A DNA stretch of 40,676 nt from Porphyromonas sp. oral taxon 278 str. W7784 (GCF_000467855.2 NZ_KI259230.1:315755-356430), one strand, 5' to 3'; positions 6,967 through 17,594 are shown, counted from the first letter of the stretch. The notes: generated by a model from the sequence alone, not told the origin. Program-made: numbers and translations.

Positions 6967-7224
6967 CTACCGTCTTTCCCCGTGCCCCTCCTCTAGGATA
7001 GGCAGGGGGACGGCGAAGCGGTAGAAGCCCCAAGCTGTCTCCTCTTCCTCTAGTAGAAGCTTTTCGATCGCCTTGCCGAGGAAGGGGTTCTCCGCCTTGC
7101 TCAGCTCTGGATAGATCACGAGGCAACGGATGGGCTGACTAGGGCGCTCCCCGAAGAGCTCACGGTCACGAGCGTAGCCCGAGAGCTGTCTTGATGATGG
7201 ATGGTTGTTAGGCTGACCAGAGGG
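6967..7224 (-). pseudogene. McrC-like C-terminal tail, in frame after the pcrA stop codon
   Basis: Directly after the TAG of pcrA the same frame stays open for 85 codons. It encodes RQLSGYARDRELFG, IRCLVIYPELSKAENPFLGKAIEKLL, WGFYRFAVPLPIL and ends GHGERR. There is no ATG; the only alternative start is the GTG of CLVIYP. From memory of the family, the RQ-SGYARD...C-IIYP pattern is that of the nuclease C-terminus of McrC, the partner of the McrB GTPase in modification-dependent restriction. No McrB or McrC N-terminus is nearby, so I read it as the last part of a lost restriction gene. A stop-codon read-through extension of PcrA is formally possible. Confidence 0.45.
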
Positions 7225-9543
7225 CTAGAGCACCTCGAGCTGGGCGAAGCGGAGAAGGAGCTTCTTCGTCTCGCCGGTATCGAAGCGGACAGAGGCCTTG
7301 GCATTGTCCCCCGTGCCCTCGAGCTCTAGGATCTCCCCAGGACCAAAACGCTTGTGAAGGACACGGCCCCCGACGTGAAGCGCTCCGAGCGACGTGTGTT
7401 TCTCTTCGGGCTCTTCCCCGAGTTCCCTGCGCTCGATGAAGACCCGCCGGCTCGGTGGAGCCTTGGGCGAGAAGACGGGGGCAGAAGAGAAGTCAGAGGG
7501 GAGTTCGCTCCCGTAGCTCCGGGGCGAGGGTGAGGGTCTTCCTCCGAGGGTAGCCCCTTCGCCAAGCTCGGAGTCAAAGGTGACGAGTTGCTTAGGGAGC
7601 TCTCGCAGGAAGCGACTGGGACGCCCGTACTCTGTCCGCCCGTTGCGGAAGCGCTCCCGAGCATAGCCTATGTAGCACGTCTTCTCGGCACGAGTAAGCG
7701 CTACGTAGAAGAGCCTACGCTCCTCCTCTAGCTCCTTGCCTATGTTGCTCATCATCGAGGGAAATAGATCTTCCTCGAGACCTACGATGAAGACGTGGGC
7801 AAATTCCAACCCCTTCGAGGCATGGACGGTCATTAGCGTGACGCAGTCGTCATCATCGGTCGCACCATCCTGATCGGTCATGAGAGCGATCTCGCTGAGG
7901 TAGGAGGCAAGGGTGGGAGTTTGGTCTGCTTCGAGGGTGGCGTGAATATATTCGTCGATCCCGCCGAGGAGCTCCTTGATGTTCTCCACCCGGCCTTTTC
8001 CCTCGGCGGTCGTATCACTCTGTAGGTCAGCGAGGATGCCCGTCTGTCGGATGATCCGCTCTGCTACAGCATAGAGGTCGCTCTCGGTACGGCTGAAGTC
8101 CCGGAGCTCGTCTAGCAGGGCTGCGAAGGCCTGTAGTCGTGTGGCCGTGGGCTTATTGACAGCGACCTCGTAGCCCAGAGGGTCACGGAGTATGCGCATC
8201 AGGGAGGTAGCTTGGTGGCGAGAGGCCTCACGCACCCGCTGGACGGTCGTATCTCCAATGCTTCGCTTGGGGTAATTGATGATGCGGAGCAGAGCCTCCT
8301 CGTCCTGCTCATTGACCATCAGTCGGAAGTAGGCGACGACGTCCATGATCTCCTTGTGGTCGAAGAACGACCGCCCCCCGTAGATGCGGAAGGGGAGGCC
8401 GACACGACGGAAGACCTGCTCGAGGATACGACTCTGCGCATTCGTTCGGTAGAGTACTGCTATCGAGCTGTAGCTAGCGCCTGCTCGGTGGAGGCGCTGA
8501 ATCTCTTCGCTAGCCCAGAGCGCCTCGAGATCGCCTGTGAGCGCCTCGTGTACCTGGATGGGATCACCGACGGCCTCTTCGGAGAAGACCTCCTTGGGGA
8601 TCTGATACTCATTGTGTGCTATGATCCCGCCGGCAGCCTGTACGATGGTCTGGGTGGAGCGGTAGTTGCGCTCGAGCTTGAAGGTGCGTGCGCTGGGGAA
8701 GGTCTTCGTGAAGCTCAGCATATTGTCTAGGTTCGCCCCACGGAAGGAATAAATGCTCTGTGCGTCGTCGCCCACGACGAAGATGGCTCCCTTGTCCTGC
8801 ATGAGCTGTCGGGCGATCATATATTGGGCGAAGTTGGTGTCCTGATACTCGTCGATGAGGAGATAGTCTATACGCTCCTGCCAGAGACTGAGCACGTCGG
8901 GATGCTGGCGGAAGAGGATGTTGGTCTGTAGCAGGAGGTCATCGAAGTCCATGGCATTAGCTAGCCTTAGCTCGGCCTCGTAGCGCTGATAGATCTCGGC
9001 GATCTTCGGTAGCCCACTCTTGGCATCGTACTTAATGAAGTCGGAGTAGGAAGCGTAGGCCGAGGCGGTGATCAGGCGGTTCTTGGCCGACGAGATGCGG
9101 CTATGGATGGCGTTCGGCTTGTAGACCTTGTCATCGAGGCCCAGCTGCTTGATGATCGCCTTGATACGGCTACGGCTGTCGGAGGTGTTGTAGATGGAGA
9201 AGTCCGGCGTATAGCCTAGGAGGGTGGCGTGCTGACGCAGGATGCTGAGGAAGACCGAGTGGAAGGTGCCCATACGTAGCTCTCGTGCTCGGGAGCCGAT
9301 ATGCTGGCTGATGCGGTGGCGCATCTCTCGGGCAGCCTTGTTGGTGAAGGTCAGTGCCATGAGCCCCCGAGGATGGTAGCCAGAGTCGATGAGGTAGAGG
9401 ATCTTGTAGACGAGGACACGTGTCTTGCCACTGCCAGCACCAGCGATGACTAGGGCAGGGCCATCGTTGTAGACGACGGCGGCACGCTGAGCTTCGTTGA
9501 GCTCACTGAGGTAGGGGAAGTCGAGGGATTCGCTAGGGCTCAT
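7225..9543 (-). CDS. pcrA: ATP-dependent DNA helicase, UvrD/PcrA family
   Basis: A 772-residue SF1A 3'-5' helicase for repair and removal of stalled recombination or replication intermediates. In order: Q-motif LNEAQRAAV, Walker A GAGSGKT at 35-41, motif II IDEYQDTN, motif III GDDAQSIYSFRGA, motif IV NYRSTQTI, motif V TVHASKGLEFAHVF, motif VI ERRLFYVALTRA. It ends in a UvrD/PcrA-type C-terminal Tudor-like domain (GGRVLHKRFGPGEILELEG). An in-frame start exists at 9684, but the ATG at 9543 gives the normal family N-terminus and lies about 45 bases after the expected start of transcription from the box at 9597-9604. Divergent from uvrA. The frame downstream of its stop remains open (see the McrC-like tail). 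Confidence 0.95.
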   Translation of the reverse strand: MSPSESLDFPYLSELNEAQRAAVVYNDGPALVIAGAGSGKTRVLVYKILYLIDSGYHPRGLMALTFTNKAAREMRHRISQHIGSRARELRMGTFHSVFLSILRQHATLLGYTPDFSIYNTSDSRSRIKAIIKQLGLDDKVYKPNAIHSRISSAKNRLITASAYASYSDFIKYDAKSGLPKIAEIYQRYEAELRLANAMDFDDLLLQTNILFRQHPDVLSLWQERIDYLLIDEYQDTNFAQYMIARQLMQDKGAIFVVGDDAQSIYSFRGANLDNMLSFTKTFPSARTFKLERNYRSTQTIVQAAGGIIAHNEYQIPKEVFSEEAVGDPIQVHEALTGDLEALWASEEIQRLHRAGASYSSIAVLYRTNAQSRILEQVFRRVGLPFRIYGGRSFFDHKEIMDVVAYFRLMVNEQDEEALLRIINYPKRSIGDTTVQRVREASRHQATSLMRILRDPLGYEVAVNKPTATRLQAFAALLDELRDFSRTESDLYAVAERIIRQTGILADLQSDTTAEGKGRVENIKELLGGIDEYIHATLEADQTPTLASYLSEIALMTDQDGATDDDDCVTLMTVHASKGLEFAHVFIVGLEEDLFPSMMSNIGKELEEERRLFYVALTRAEKTCYIGYARERFRNGRTEYGRPSRFLRELPKQLVTFDSELGEGATLGGRPSPSPRSYGSELPSDFSSAPVFSPKAPPSRRVFIERRELGEEPEEKHTSLGALHVGGRVLHKRFGPGEILELEGTGDNAKASVRFDTGETKKLLLRFAQLEVL

Positions 9544-9596
9544 CGGGGATCTTTGAGAGGAGTATAAAGGGGGGAGTATCGGAGAAATAAGTGGAA

Positions 9597-9604
9597 CAAA
9601 GATA
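9597..9604 (-). promoter_or_regulatory. Bacteroidota -7 promoter box (TATCTTTG) of pcrA
   Basis: Minus-strand TATCTTTG lies 53 bases upstream of the ATG at 9543. It supports the shorter PcrA start, because the longer frame would begin upstream of the promoter. Confidence 0.6.
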
Positions 9605-9688
9605 CCGAATTTGAAGGTGAGCCGAAGAGGGTGCTCTTGGGGAAGCTCCTCCGCTAGGGCAAAGACCGGGGTAGGGGAGACCAACTAG

Positions 9689-9750
9689 TGGCGCTACTGG
9701 TGCCACCCGAGAGGCGCTACTGTAGCCTCGAGGGAGGCACCAGTAGCGCC
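9689..9750. repeat. S-family intergenic repeat, copy 1 (two direct 23-bp units and one inverted unit)
   Basis: Units 9689-9711 and 9712-9734 share GGCGCTACTG. The segment GGCACCAGTAGCGCC at 9736-9750 is the exact reverse complement of 9690-9704. The same unit type occurs three times at 30631-30699. It lies between two divergent promoters. Confidence 0.85.
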
Positions 9751-9861
9751 TCCGTGGAGGTAAGCTTGCTTCCTCCGAGCTGGAGACCCTTCCCGAGGGA
9801 GTGGGGGGCTACTTGGACGGGCACTCCAGCGAAGGTGCTAGCAGAAGAGCGGTTTTCTTCG

Positions 9862-9869
9862 TAACTTTG
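9862..9869 (+). promoter_or_regulatory. Bacteroidota -7 promoter box (TAACTTTG) of uvrA
   Basis: TAACTTTG lies 52 bases before the uvrA ATG, giving a leader of about 45 bases. Confidence 0.6.
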
Positions 9870-9921
9870 TGTACTATACACTCTTTAGGGCTGGTGATGA
9901 GACCGCCCACGATTTATTTAG

Positions 9922-12771
9922 ATGCAAGACCTAGATATCCGAGGAGCACGTGTGCACAACCTCAAGGACATAGATGTTCATATCCCCCGCTACTCACTGA
10001 CCGTCTTCACCGGACTCAGTGGGAGTGGTAAGTCATCCCTAGCGTTTGATACGATCTATGCCGAGGGACAGCGTCGGTATGTCGAGACGCTTAGTTCCTA
10101 TGCACGAGGCTTCCTTGATGGAGGGATGGAGCGCCCCGACGTCGATGAGATCAGCGGGCTTGGCCCCGTGATCTCCATAGAGCAAAAGACGACGAACCGC
10201 AATCCTCGCTCCACCGTGGGTACAGTGACGGAGATCTACGACTTCTTCCGCCTACTCTATGCCCGAGCAGGGGAAGCCGTCTCCTACCTCTCGGGGCGCC
10301 CAATGGTACGCTATACCGAGGAGCAGATCCTCGACCTACTGCTCCAGCGCTATGAGGGCAAGCGGGTGATGCTCCTTGCCCCCGTCGTCAAGCAGCGCAA
10401 GGGACACTACAAGGAGCTCTTCGAGCAGCTGCGCAAGAAGAGCTATCTCACCGTGCGTGTCGATGGGGAGCTACGAGAGATCACCTACGGGATGAAGCTC
10501 GACCGCTACAAGCTCCATAGCGTCGAAGTCCAGACGGACAAGCTGACGATCAGTCGGAAGAACGAAGACCGTCTCCTCTCTAGCCTTCGCCTTACCCTCA
10601 AGGAGGGCGATGGCGTGATGATGCTTCAGGACCTCGACTCGGGAGAGATCGCCTACTTCAGTCGTCATCTGATGGACCCAGAGACGGGGCTCTCCTACAA
10701 TGAGCCCGCCCCCCACAACTTCTCCTTCAATTCTACCAACGGGAGTTGCCCCCGCTGTAAGGGGCTGGGGGAAGTACAGGTCATCGATCTGGAGAGCATC
10801 ATCCCTGACCGCACTAAGAGTATTTATGCCGGCGGGATTCTTCCCCTAGGCAAGTATCGCCGTACCCTCGTCTTCGCCGAGATCGAAGCCCTTTGCTCTA
10901 GATATGAGGTATCTATCAAAGATCCGATCGATTCGCTCCCAGAAGACCTCCTTACCGAGATCGTCGAGGGGAGCAATGAAGACCTAGTGATCGAGGATGA
11001 GCGCTTCTCGAGCCTCCGTGGTGTCCCCCTCTCCTACGACGGGATAGGCGCCTATCTCATGGCTCAGGCAGATGAAGAGGATACACGCAAGGATACAGAG
11101 AAGTGGATGGCTCAGTTCACCCGTGCTGAGGTCTGCCCCGAATGCTCGGGAGGGCGTCTGAATCAGGAAGCCCTCCACTACTATATCGATGGTAAGAATA
11201 TCGGGGAGGTAGCCTCGATGGAGCTGACCCAGCTCGCCTCTTGGCTCGAGGGACTCGAGGATAGGCTCAGCCCCCAGCAACGCACGATAGCAACCGAGGT
11301 GCTCAAGGAGATACGCACCCGACTCTCCTTCCTCCTCGACGTCGGACTAGGCTATCTGTCGATGAACCGTATCTCCGCCTCCCTCTCCGGAGGCGAAAGC
11401 CAGCGTATACGCCTGGCCACCCAGATAGGGACTCAGCTCGTCGAGGTACTCTACATCCTCGACGAACCGAGTATAGGACTTCATCAGCGAGACAACGTCC
11501 GTCTCATCCACTCGCTTCAACGGCTGAGGGATCTAGGCAATACGGTCATCGTCGTAGAGCATGACAAGGACATGATGCTCGAGGCTGACCACATCGTAGA
11601 TATGGGGCCGAAGGCTGGGCGTCTCGGTGGGGAAGTGGTCTTCTCCGGTACGCCCAAGGATATGATGCGAGCAGGCACGCTGACGGCTAAGTACATCAGT
11701 GGCCTGGAGACGATCGAGGTCGCTGACCTGAGGCGACCCGTGACGGAGCGAGTCCTTCGTCTCACGGGAGCTCGGGGTAATAACCTCCGTGGTATCGATG
11801 TCACCTTCCCCCTAGGGACGATGATCTGTGTCGCTGGTGTCTCGGGTAGTGGCAAGAGTACCCTGATCAACGAGACCCTCCTGCCGATCCTGAGCCAGCA
11901 CCTCTATGCCTCGCTCCGAGATCCCCTGCCCTATGACACGATCGAAGGACTGGAGTACGTCGACAAGGTCGTCGCTGTCGACCAGTCACCTATAGGGCGC
12001 ACACCTCGGAGCAACCCTGCTACCTACACGGGCGTCTTCACTGATATTCGTAACCTCTTCGTAGGCCTGCCCGAGAGCAAGATGCGAGGCTACAAGCCTG
12101 GTCGCTTCTCCTTCAATGTCTCGGGAGGACGGTGTGAGACCTGCTCGGGCAACGGGTACAAGACCATCGAGATGAACTTCCTGCCCGATGTCCTTGCCCC
12201 CTGTGAGGTCTGCCAAGGCAAGCGCTACAATAGAGAGACCCTTGAGGTGCGCTTCAAGGGGAAGTCCATCGCTGACGTCCTCGACATGACGATCAATGCA
12301 GCGGTGGAGTTCTTCGCCCACGTCCCTCATATCCTCAAGCGTCTGCAGGTCCTGCAGGAGGTAGGCCTCGGCTACATCAAGCTCGGTCAGTCCTCCACGA
12401 CGCTATCGGGAGGAGAGAGCCAGCGCATCAAGCTCGCCTCCGAGCTCGCCAAGCGGGATACGGGCAAGACGGTATATATCCTCGACGAGCCGACTACGGG
12501 GCTTCACTTTGAGGATATACGTGTCCTACTGGGTATCCTGAATCGCCTCGTCGAGCGAGGTAATACCGTGATCATCATCGAGCACAACCTAGACGTCCTC
12601 AAGAGCGCAGACTATATCATCGAGATCGGCCCCGAGGGGGGGAAGGACGGAGGAGCCCTCCTCTACGAAGGAACACCCGAGGGTCTTACCCAGGTGAAGG
12701 ACAGCCCCACGGCGCCCTTCCTCGCTCACGAACTCAAGCTCGCCAAGGGAAGTAAGAAAGGGAAGAAATAA
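9922..12771 (+). CDS. uvrA: excinuclease ABC subunit A
   Basis: A 949-residue damage-recognition ATPase of nucleotide excision repair, acting as a dimer with UvrB. It contains two ABC ATPase modules. The first Walker A is GLSGSGKSS at 31-39; the second is GVSGSGKSTLI. Both signatures are intact (LSGGESQRIRLA and LSGGESQRIKLA), each followed by a Walker B LDEPS or LDEPT. Zinc-module cysteines are visible as CPRCKGLG, CPECSGGRLN and the CETC...CEVC pair. Length is full for the family. It begins at an ATG 52 bases after its -7 box. The SWIM-domain gene follows 38 bases later and may be cotranscribed. Confidence 0.98.
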   Translation: MQDLDIRGARVHNLKDIDVHIPRYSLTVFTGLSGSGKSSLAFDTIYAEGQRRYVETLSSYARGFLDGGMERPDVDEISGLGPVISIEQKTTNRNPRSTVGTVTEIYDFFRLLYARAGEAVSYLSGRPMVRYTEEQILDLLLQRYEGKRVMLLAPVVKQRKGHYKELFEQLRKKSYLTVRVDGELREITYGMKLDRYKLHSVEVQTDKLTISRKNEDRLLSSLRLTLKEGDGVMMLQDLDSGEIAYFSRHLMDPETGLSYNEPAPHNFSFNSTNGSCPRCKGLGEVQVIDLESIIPDRTKSIYAGGILPLGKYRRTLVFAEIEALCSRYEVSIKDPIDSLPEDLLTEIVEGSNEDLVIEDERFSSLRGVPLSYDGIGAYLMAQADEEDTRKDTEKWMAQFTRAEVCPECSGGRLNQEALHYYIDGKNIGEVASMELTQLASWLEGLEDRLSPQQRTIATEVLKEIRTRLSFLLDVGLGYLSMNRISASLSGGESQRIRLATQIGTQLVEVLYILDEPSIGLHQRDNVRLIHSLQRLRDLGNTVIVVEHDKDMMLEADHIVDMGPKAGRLGGEVVFSGTPKDMMRAGTLTAKYISGLETIEVADLRRPVTERVLRLTGARGNNLRGIDVTFPLGTMICVAGVSGSGKSTLINETLLPILSQHLYASLRDPLPYDTIEGLEYVDKVVAVDQSPIGRTPRSNPATYTGVFTDIRNLFVGLPESKMRGYKPGRFSFNVSGGRCETCSGNGYKTIEMNFLPDVLAPCEVCQGKRYNRETLEVRFKGKSIADVLDMTINAAVEFFAHVPHILKRLQVLQEVGLGYIKLGQSSTTLSGGESQRIKLASELAKRDTGKTVYILDEPTTGLHFEDIRVLLGILNRLVERGNTVIIIEHNLDVLKSADYIIEIGPEGGKDGGALLYEGTPEGLTQVKDSPTAPFLAHELKLAKGSKKGKK

Positions 12772-12809
12772 CTAAACACACATATCTAGTCTACTTAACG
12801 CCAACGCAC

Positions 12810-14210
12810 ATGAAACTAGGAAACCGCCTGTCAAACAAGATTTGTCCCGACAACATGACGATAGAGGAGTGGCAGGTAGCCCTCCGTCGGGAGAACGCCC
12901 GAGAGAGCGACTTCTCCGTCGAGCATCTAGACAAGAACCGTATCTGGGGAGACTACTTGGTCTGCAGTGCTACGGGGCGCTATCGTGTCGCCTTCCGTGG
13001 CGTACAGAGTGATCGCAACTTCTGCTCCTGCCTCGACTTCCGCACCAATGGTCTCGGTACCTGCAAGCACCTAGAGGCTGTAGCCCTATACCTACAGAAG
13101 CACGTCCCCGGCTACCCCTGGGCAGGCCTTAGCTATGCCGCCGAATACTCCTCGGTCTATGTGAGCTACAAGGGAGGCCGGAGCATCCGTATCCGCGTAG
13201 GCGACGCCTATAGAGCCGAGTACGAGCGACTCAAGGAAAAGTACTTCACGCCCGAGGGGATCCTCCCCGAGGAGAACTATCCTCTCCTGGAGGAGATATG
13301 CCAGGAGGCCGTAGCCATCTCCTCCTCCTTCCGCTGCTACGAAGACGTGCAGGAGTTCGTCAACGAATGCCTAGCCCTCCAGCAGTGGAAGACCGAGCTC
13401 CAGAATGCTTACCCCGAGCAGGCCATCCCCTGGGATAAGAAGGCGCTTACCCCGGCTTATGCCGATGTAGAGCGTCTCCTCTACGAGCTTTGCCTCAATG
13501 GGTTTGGCTTCATCGTCGGGCTCAAGCACCCCTTCTACATGCACCTCATCGCCCGGCTCGTCGAGGAGGTCTACCAAGGGGAAGTCGTCCGGGAGAAGGG
13601 CTATGTCATCGTCAATACCGATACCGATGTCCTGCTCTGGCAGTCCGTGCTCCTCGAGTACAGTGAGTACATCCACCTGCCTGTCCAAGTCATCTCTCAG
13701 CAGAACTTCCTCAAACAGCAAATCCAACAGGGAGCCAAGGCGACCTTCGTCTACGTCAACGATGCTGACTGCCTCAAGGAATGGAAGAATCCTCTCTCCC
13801 TTGCCATAAAGCGCCTAGAGGTGAAGCACCTCTATCTCCACGTGGAGACACTCCAGCACTTCACCCCCGTACAGCTATCGTCGATCCTGCAGCATATCAA
13901 CCCCTTCATCATCGGACCCTTCTATAAGTTCATCCATACGTACCGCCCGATGTTCCCACTGAAGGAGCGTACGGACTTCCTTCCCCCCGAGATGCAGGCC
14001 TTCACGATCTTTGTGACGCAGGTCCTCCTCACTGCCCCTGTCTTACCCAAGGGCGACGCCCCCTCTACCGCTCCGATCCCAGTAGAGGAGCTCCTTACCC
14101 CTGAGAATAGGGTCGCCCGATTCCTCGCCCTGCTCGGTGAGATCCTAGATGATCCGGACTCGTCAAAGCTTCTGCGGGAGCGCATCGGTCAGATCTCTGG
14201 GCTCAGGTAG
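12810..14210 (+). CDS. SWIM zinc-finger protein with a degenerate SNF2-like ATPase lobe
   Basis: A 466-residue protein. A SWIM zinc finger is clear at 72-87: FCSC (C72, C74), then TCKHLEAVALYL (C85, H87). From about 220 to 380 the order of segments mirrors the N-terminal lobe of SNF2 ATPases. GFGFIVGLKHPFYM (from 231) sits where Walker A is expected. VIVNTDTDVLLWQ sits where the core strand before motif Ia is expected. VNDADCLKEWKNP (N317-D320) sits where DEAQ..KN belongs. LKVKH-type sequence and INPFIIGPFYKF follow where RLALTGTP...LNPGLLG..F belongs. No GKT, DEAQ/DEAH or TGTP remains and there is no second lobe, so ATPase activity is unlikely. SNF2 kinship is my inference from motif order. 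It may be an adaptor at DNA; the location next to uvrA is suggestive only. Confidence 0.7.
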   Translation: MKLGNRLSNKICPDNMTIEEWQVALRRENARESDFSVEHLDKNRIWGDYLVCSATGRYRVAFRGVQSDRNFCSCLDFRTNGLGTCKHLEAVALYLQKHVPGYPWAGLSYAAEYSSVYVSYKGGRSIRIRVGDAYRAEYERLKEKYFTPEGILPEENYPLLEEICQEAVAISSSFRCYEDVQEFVNECLALQQWKTELQNAYPEQAIPWDKKALTPAYADVERLLYELCLNGFGFIVGLKHPFYMHLIARLVEEVYQGEVVREKGYVIVNTDTDVLLWQSVLLEYSEYIHLPVQVISQQNFLKQQIQQGAKATFVYVNDADCLKEWKNPLSLAIKRLEVKHLYLHVETLQHFTPVQLSSILQHINPFIIGPFYKFIHTYRPMFPLKERTDFLPPEMQAFTIFVTQVLLTAPVLPKGDAPSTAPIPVEELLTPENRVARFLALLGEILDDPDSSKLLRERIGQISGLR

Positions 14211-14234
14211 CTTGCCTAAGTAGTCTAATTAGAT

Positions 14235-14242
14235 TACCTTTG
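14235..14242 (+). promoter_or_regulatory. Bacteroidota promoter of tig (-33 TTG, -7 TACCTTTG)
   Basis: TACCTTTG is preceded at 14212-14214 by TTG, with 20 bases between the elements, close to the TTTG...TAnnTTTG consensus spacing. This is the best-formed promoter in the window. Confidence 0.7.
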
Positions 14243-14255
14243 CACACAATTTGTT

Positions 14256-14293
14256 AGGGGGATTTCCCCTGAGGTCGGAGGCCTTCCTCCGAC
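14256..14293 (+). promoter_or_regulatory. two hairpins in the tig 5' leader
   Basis: AGGGG (14256-14260) pairs with CCCCT (14266-14270). GTCGGAGG (14274-14281) pairs exactly with CCTCCGAC (14286-14293) across a 4-base loop. They begin a few bases after the expected transcription start and would cap the mRNA. They could stabilise the message or set translation level; there is no T-run, so they are not a classical terminator. Confidence 0.5.
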
Positions 14294-14337
14294 GCATACG
14301 ATCAAAGCATAGTATACATTAAATAATAGAAAGACGA

Positions 14338-15708
14338 ATGGCTGTATCGATTAAGCAGACCTCCGAAGTAGCAGCTGTCATCACCGTATCGGTGAGCGCA
14401 GCAGACTACCAACCCCAAGTAGATAAGGCACTGAAGAACTACCAGAAGAACGCTTCTATCCCAGGCTTCCGTAAGGGACACGCTCCTCTGGGACTGATCA
14501 AGAAGCAGTTCGGTACCTCCACCAAGGTCGACGAGATCAACCGTGCTGTCGTCAACGCTCTCTTCGGCTATATCGACCAGGAGAAGCTCCAGATCCTCGG
14601 CAGTCCCATCCCCGTAGAGAATGAGAAGGAATACGACTTCGCTACCACCGAAGACTTCGAATTCTCCTACGACGTAGCTCTCGCTCCCAAGATCGAGGCT
14701 AAGCTGGATAAGAAGGACAAGCTCACCTACTACCGCATCGTCGCTACCAAGCAGATGGAGGACGAGCAGATCCAGCGCATGCTCGACAATGCTGGTAAGC
14801 AAGTCGAAGCTGACTCTGTCGCTGACAACGACGTAGTGTACGGGCGTATGATCGAGCTCGAGAACGGACAGCCCAAGGCTGGCGGTATCGAAGCTGAGCA
14901 GGCTCTTATCCTGCCTCGCTTCGCCAAGAATGAGGCTGAGAAGGCTAAGCTCATCGGTGCTAAGGTCGGTGACACGATCTCGCTCGAGCCCTTCGCTCTC
15001 TATGGTGGCGAAGCTCCTGAGATCGCATCGCTCCTGAAGATCGAGAAGGAGGCAGTCCCTGCTCTCGACGGGGTAGGCTTCTCCTATCAGATCCATAAGA
15101 TCTCTCGCCGTGAGCCTGCAGAACTCAACGATGCCTTCTTCACTGAAGCCTTCGGAGAAGCGAGTGACATCCGTAGCGAAGAAGCGCTGCGTCAGAACAT
15201 TCAGGCTAGCTTCTCCGAGCAGTTCGCTACGGAGAGCGACTTCAAGTTCACCCGTGACCTCCGTGCCCTTCTCCTCAAGAAGGCTGGTAAGGTAGCCTAT
15301 GATGAAGCCCTCCTCAAGCGCATCTTCATCGCTCGTAATAAGGACGTCAAGGAGGAAGAGCTAGACCGTGATCTACCTAAGATCCTCGACGATATCACCT
15401 TCGATCGTATCAAGGCTCAGATCCTCGAAGCAAACAATGTCAAGATCGAGGAGGAAGACCTCAACAAGTTCGCTCTCATCGTAGCGAAGAACCAGTTCGC
15501 TATGTACGGCATGACTAGCGTACCCGATGAACTCCTAGAGAACTATGCCCAGAGCATGCTCAAGGACGAGCGTACTAAGGAGAACCTCATCGACCGTGTC
15601 GCTGATAGCAAGCTCGCCTCTATCGCCAAGGACGCTATAAGCGTCGAGGAGAAGGAGATCTCCCCAGAGGAGTTCAACGCCCTCATGGCAGACGGTGCCG
15701 AGGCTTAG
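14338..15708 (+). CDS. tig: trigger factor, ribosome-associated chaperone
   Basis: A 456-residue cytosolic chaperone that binds the ribosome exit tunnel (via L23) and shields nascent chains. The ribosome-binding signature GFRKGHAP lies at 43-50 within the N-terminal domain. The middle domain (about 150-250) is only weakly FKBP-like (NDVVYGRMIEL, GAKVGDTISLEPF), so prolyl isomerase activity is doubtful, as in other Bacteroidota. The C-terminal helical arms (NDAFFTEAFGEASD onward) form the chaperone cradle. It has its own promoter and a hairpin terminator after the stop. Length is slightly above the E. coli protein. Confidence 0.95.
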   Translation: MAVSIKQTSEVAAVITVSVSAADYQPQVDKALKNYQKNASIPGFRKGHAPLGLIKKQFGTSTKVDEINRAVVNALFGYIDQEKLQILGSPIPVENEKEYDFATTEDFEFSYDVALAPKIEAKLDKKDKLTYYRIVATKQMEDEQIQRMLDNAGKQVEADSVADNDVVYGRMIELENGQPKAGGIEAEQALILPRFAKNEAEKAKLIGAKVGDTISLEPFALYGGEAPEIASLLKIEKEAVPALDGVGFSYQIHKISRREPAELNDAFFTEAFGEASDIRSEEALRQNIQASFSEQFATESDFKFTRDLRALLLKKAGKVAYDEALLKRIFIARNKDVKEEELDRDLPKILDDITFDRIKAQILEANNVKIEEEDLNKFALIVAKNQFAMYGMTSVPDELLENYAQSMLKDERTKENLIDRVADSKLASIAKDAISVEEKEISPEEFNALMADGAEA

Positions 15709-15729
15709 TACACGCCCCTCTTATCCGAT

Positions 15730-15774
15730 GGTCTCTCCTCAGGGTCTTAGCTCTGTGGAGAGACCTTCGTTTTG
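15730..15774 (+). terminator. terminator after tig
   Basis: GGTCTCTCC (15730-15738) pairs exactly with GGAGAGACC (15757-15765) across an 18-base loop, followed by TTCGTTTT. Confidence 0.65.
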
Positions 15775-15844
15775 CTCCTGAGCTCGCCTAGAGCTCACCG
15801 CTGTCCCTTCCCCTGAGGGGACGATTCACCCACAAGAAACATAG

Positions 15845-17473
<1,629 letters not shown>

Positions 17474-17528
17474 TCGCCACCTGAACTAGGGCAAGGAAAT
17501 AGCCGTCCTGAGCCCATACGATTGGCCC

Positions 17529-17573
17529 AGCAGGGACGCACTCTTTCACTGAGTGCGTCCCTGCTATTTTTTT
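17529..17573 (+). terminator. strong intrinsic terminator of the ABC-F gene
   Basis: Perfect 15-bp stem (17529-17543 with 17551-17565), 7-base loop, followed by A and seven T. Confidence 0.95.
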
Positions 17574-17594
17574 GTCCCCATCGGTAGGGGCAAA

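Larger units (their letters stand above)
9544..9921. other. divergent intergenic region between pcrA and uvrA
   Basis: Holds the two divergent promoters (pcrA at 9597-9604 minus, uvrA at 9862-9869 plus) and the S-family repeat at 9689-9750 between them. No gene is supported. No LexA-type operator was recognised. Confidence 0.6.

Noticed and set aside
14302-15096. 264-residue open frame opposite trigger factor
   Set aside because: Fully antisense to conserved tig codons, Leu/Asp/Glu-rich composition, no promoter or domain.
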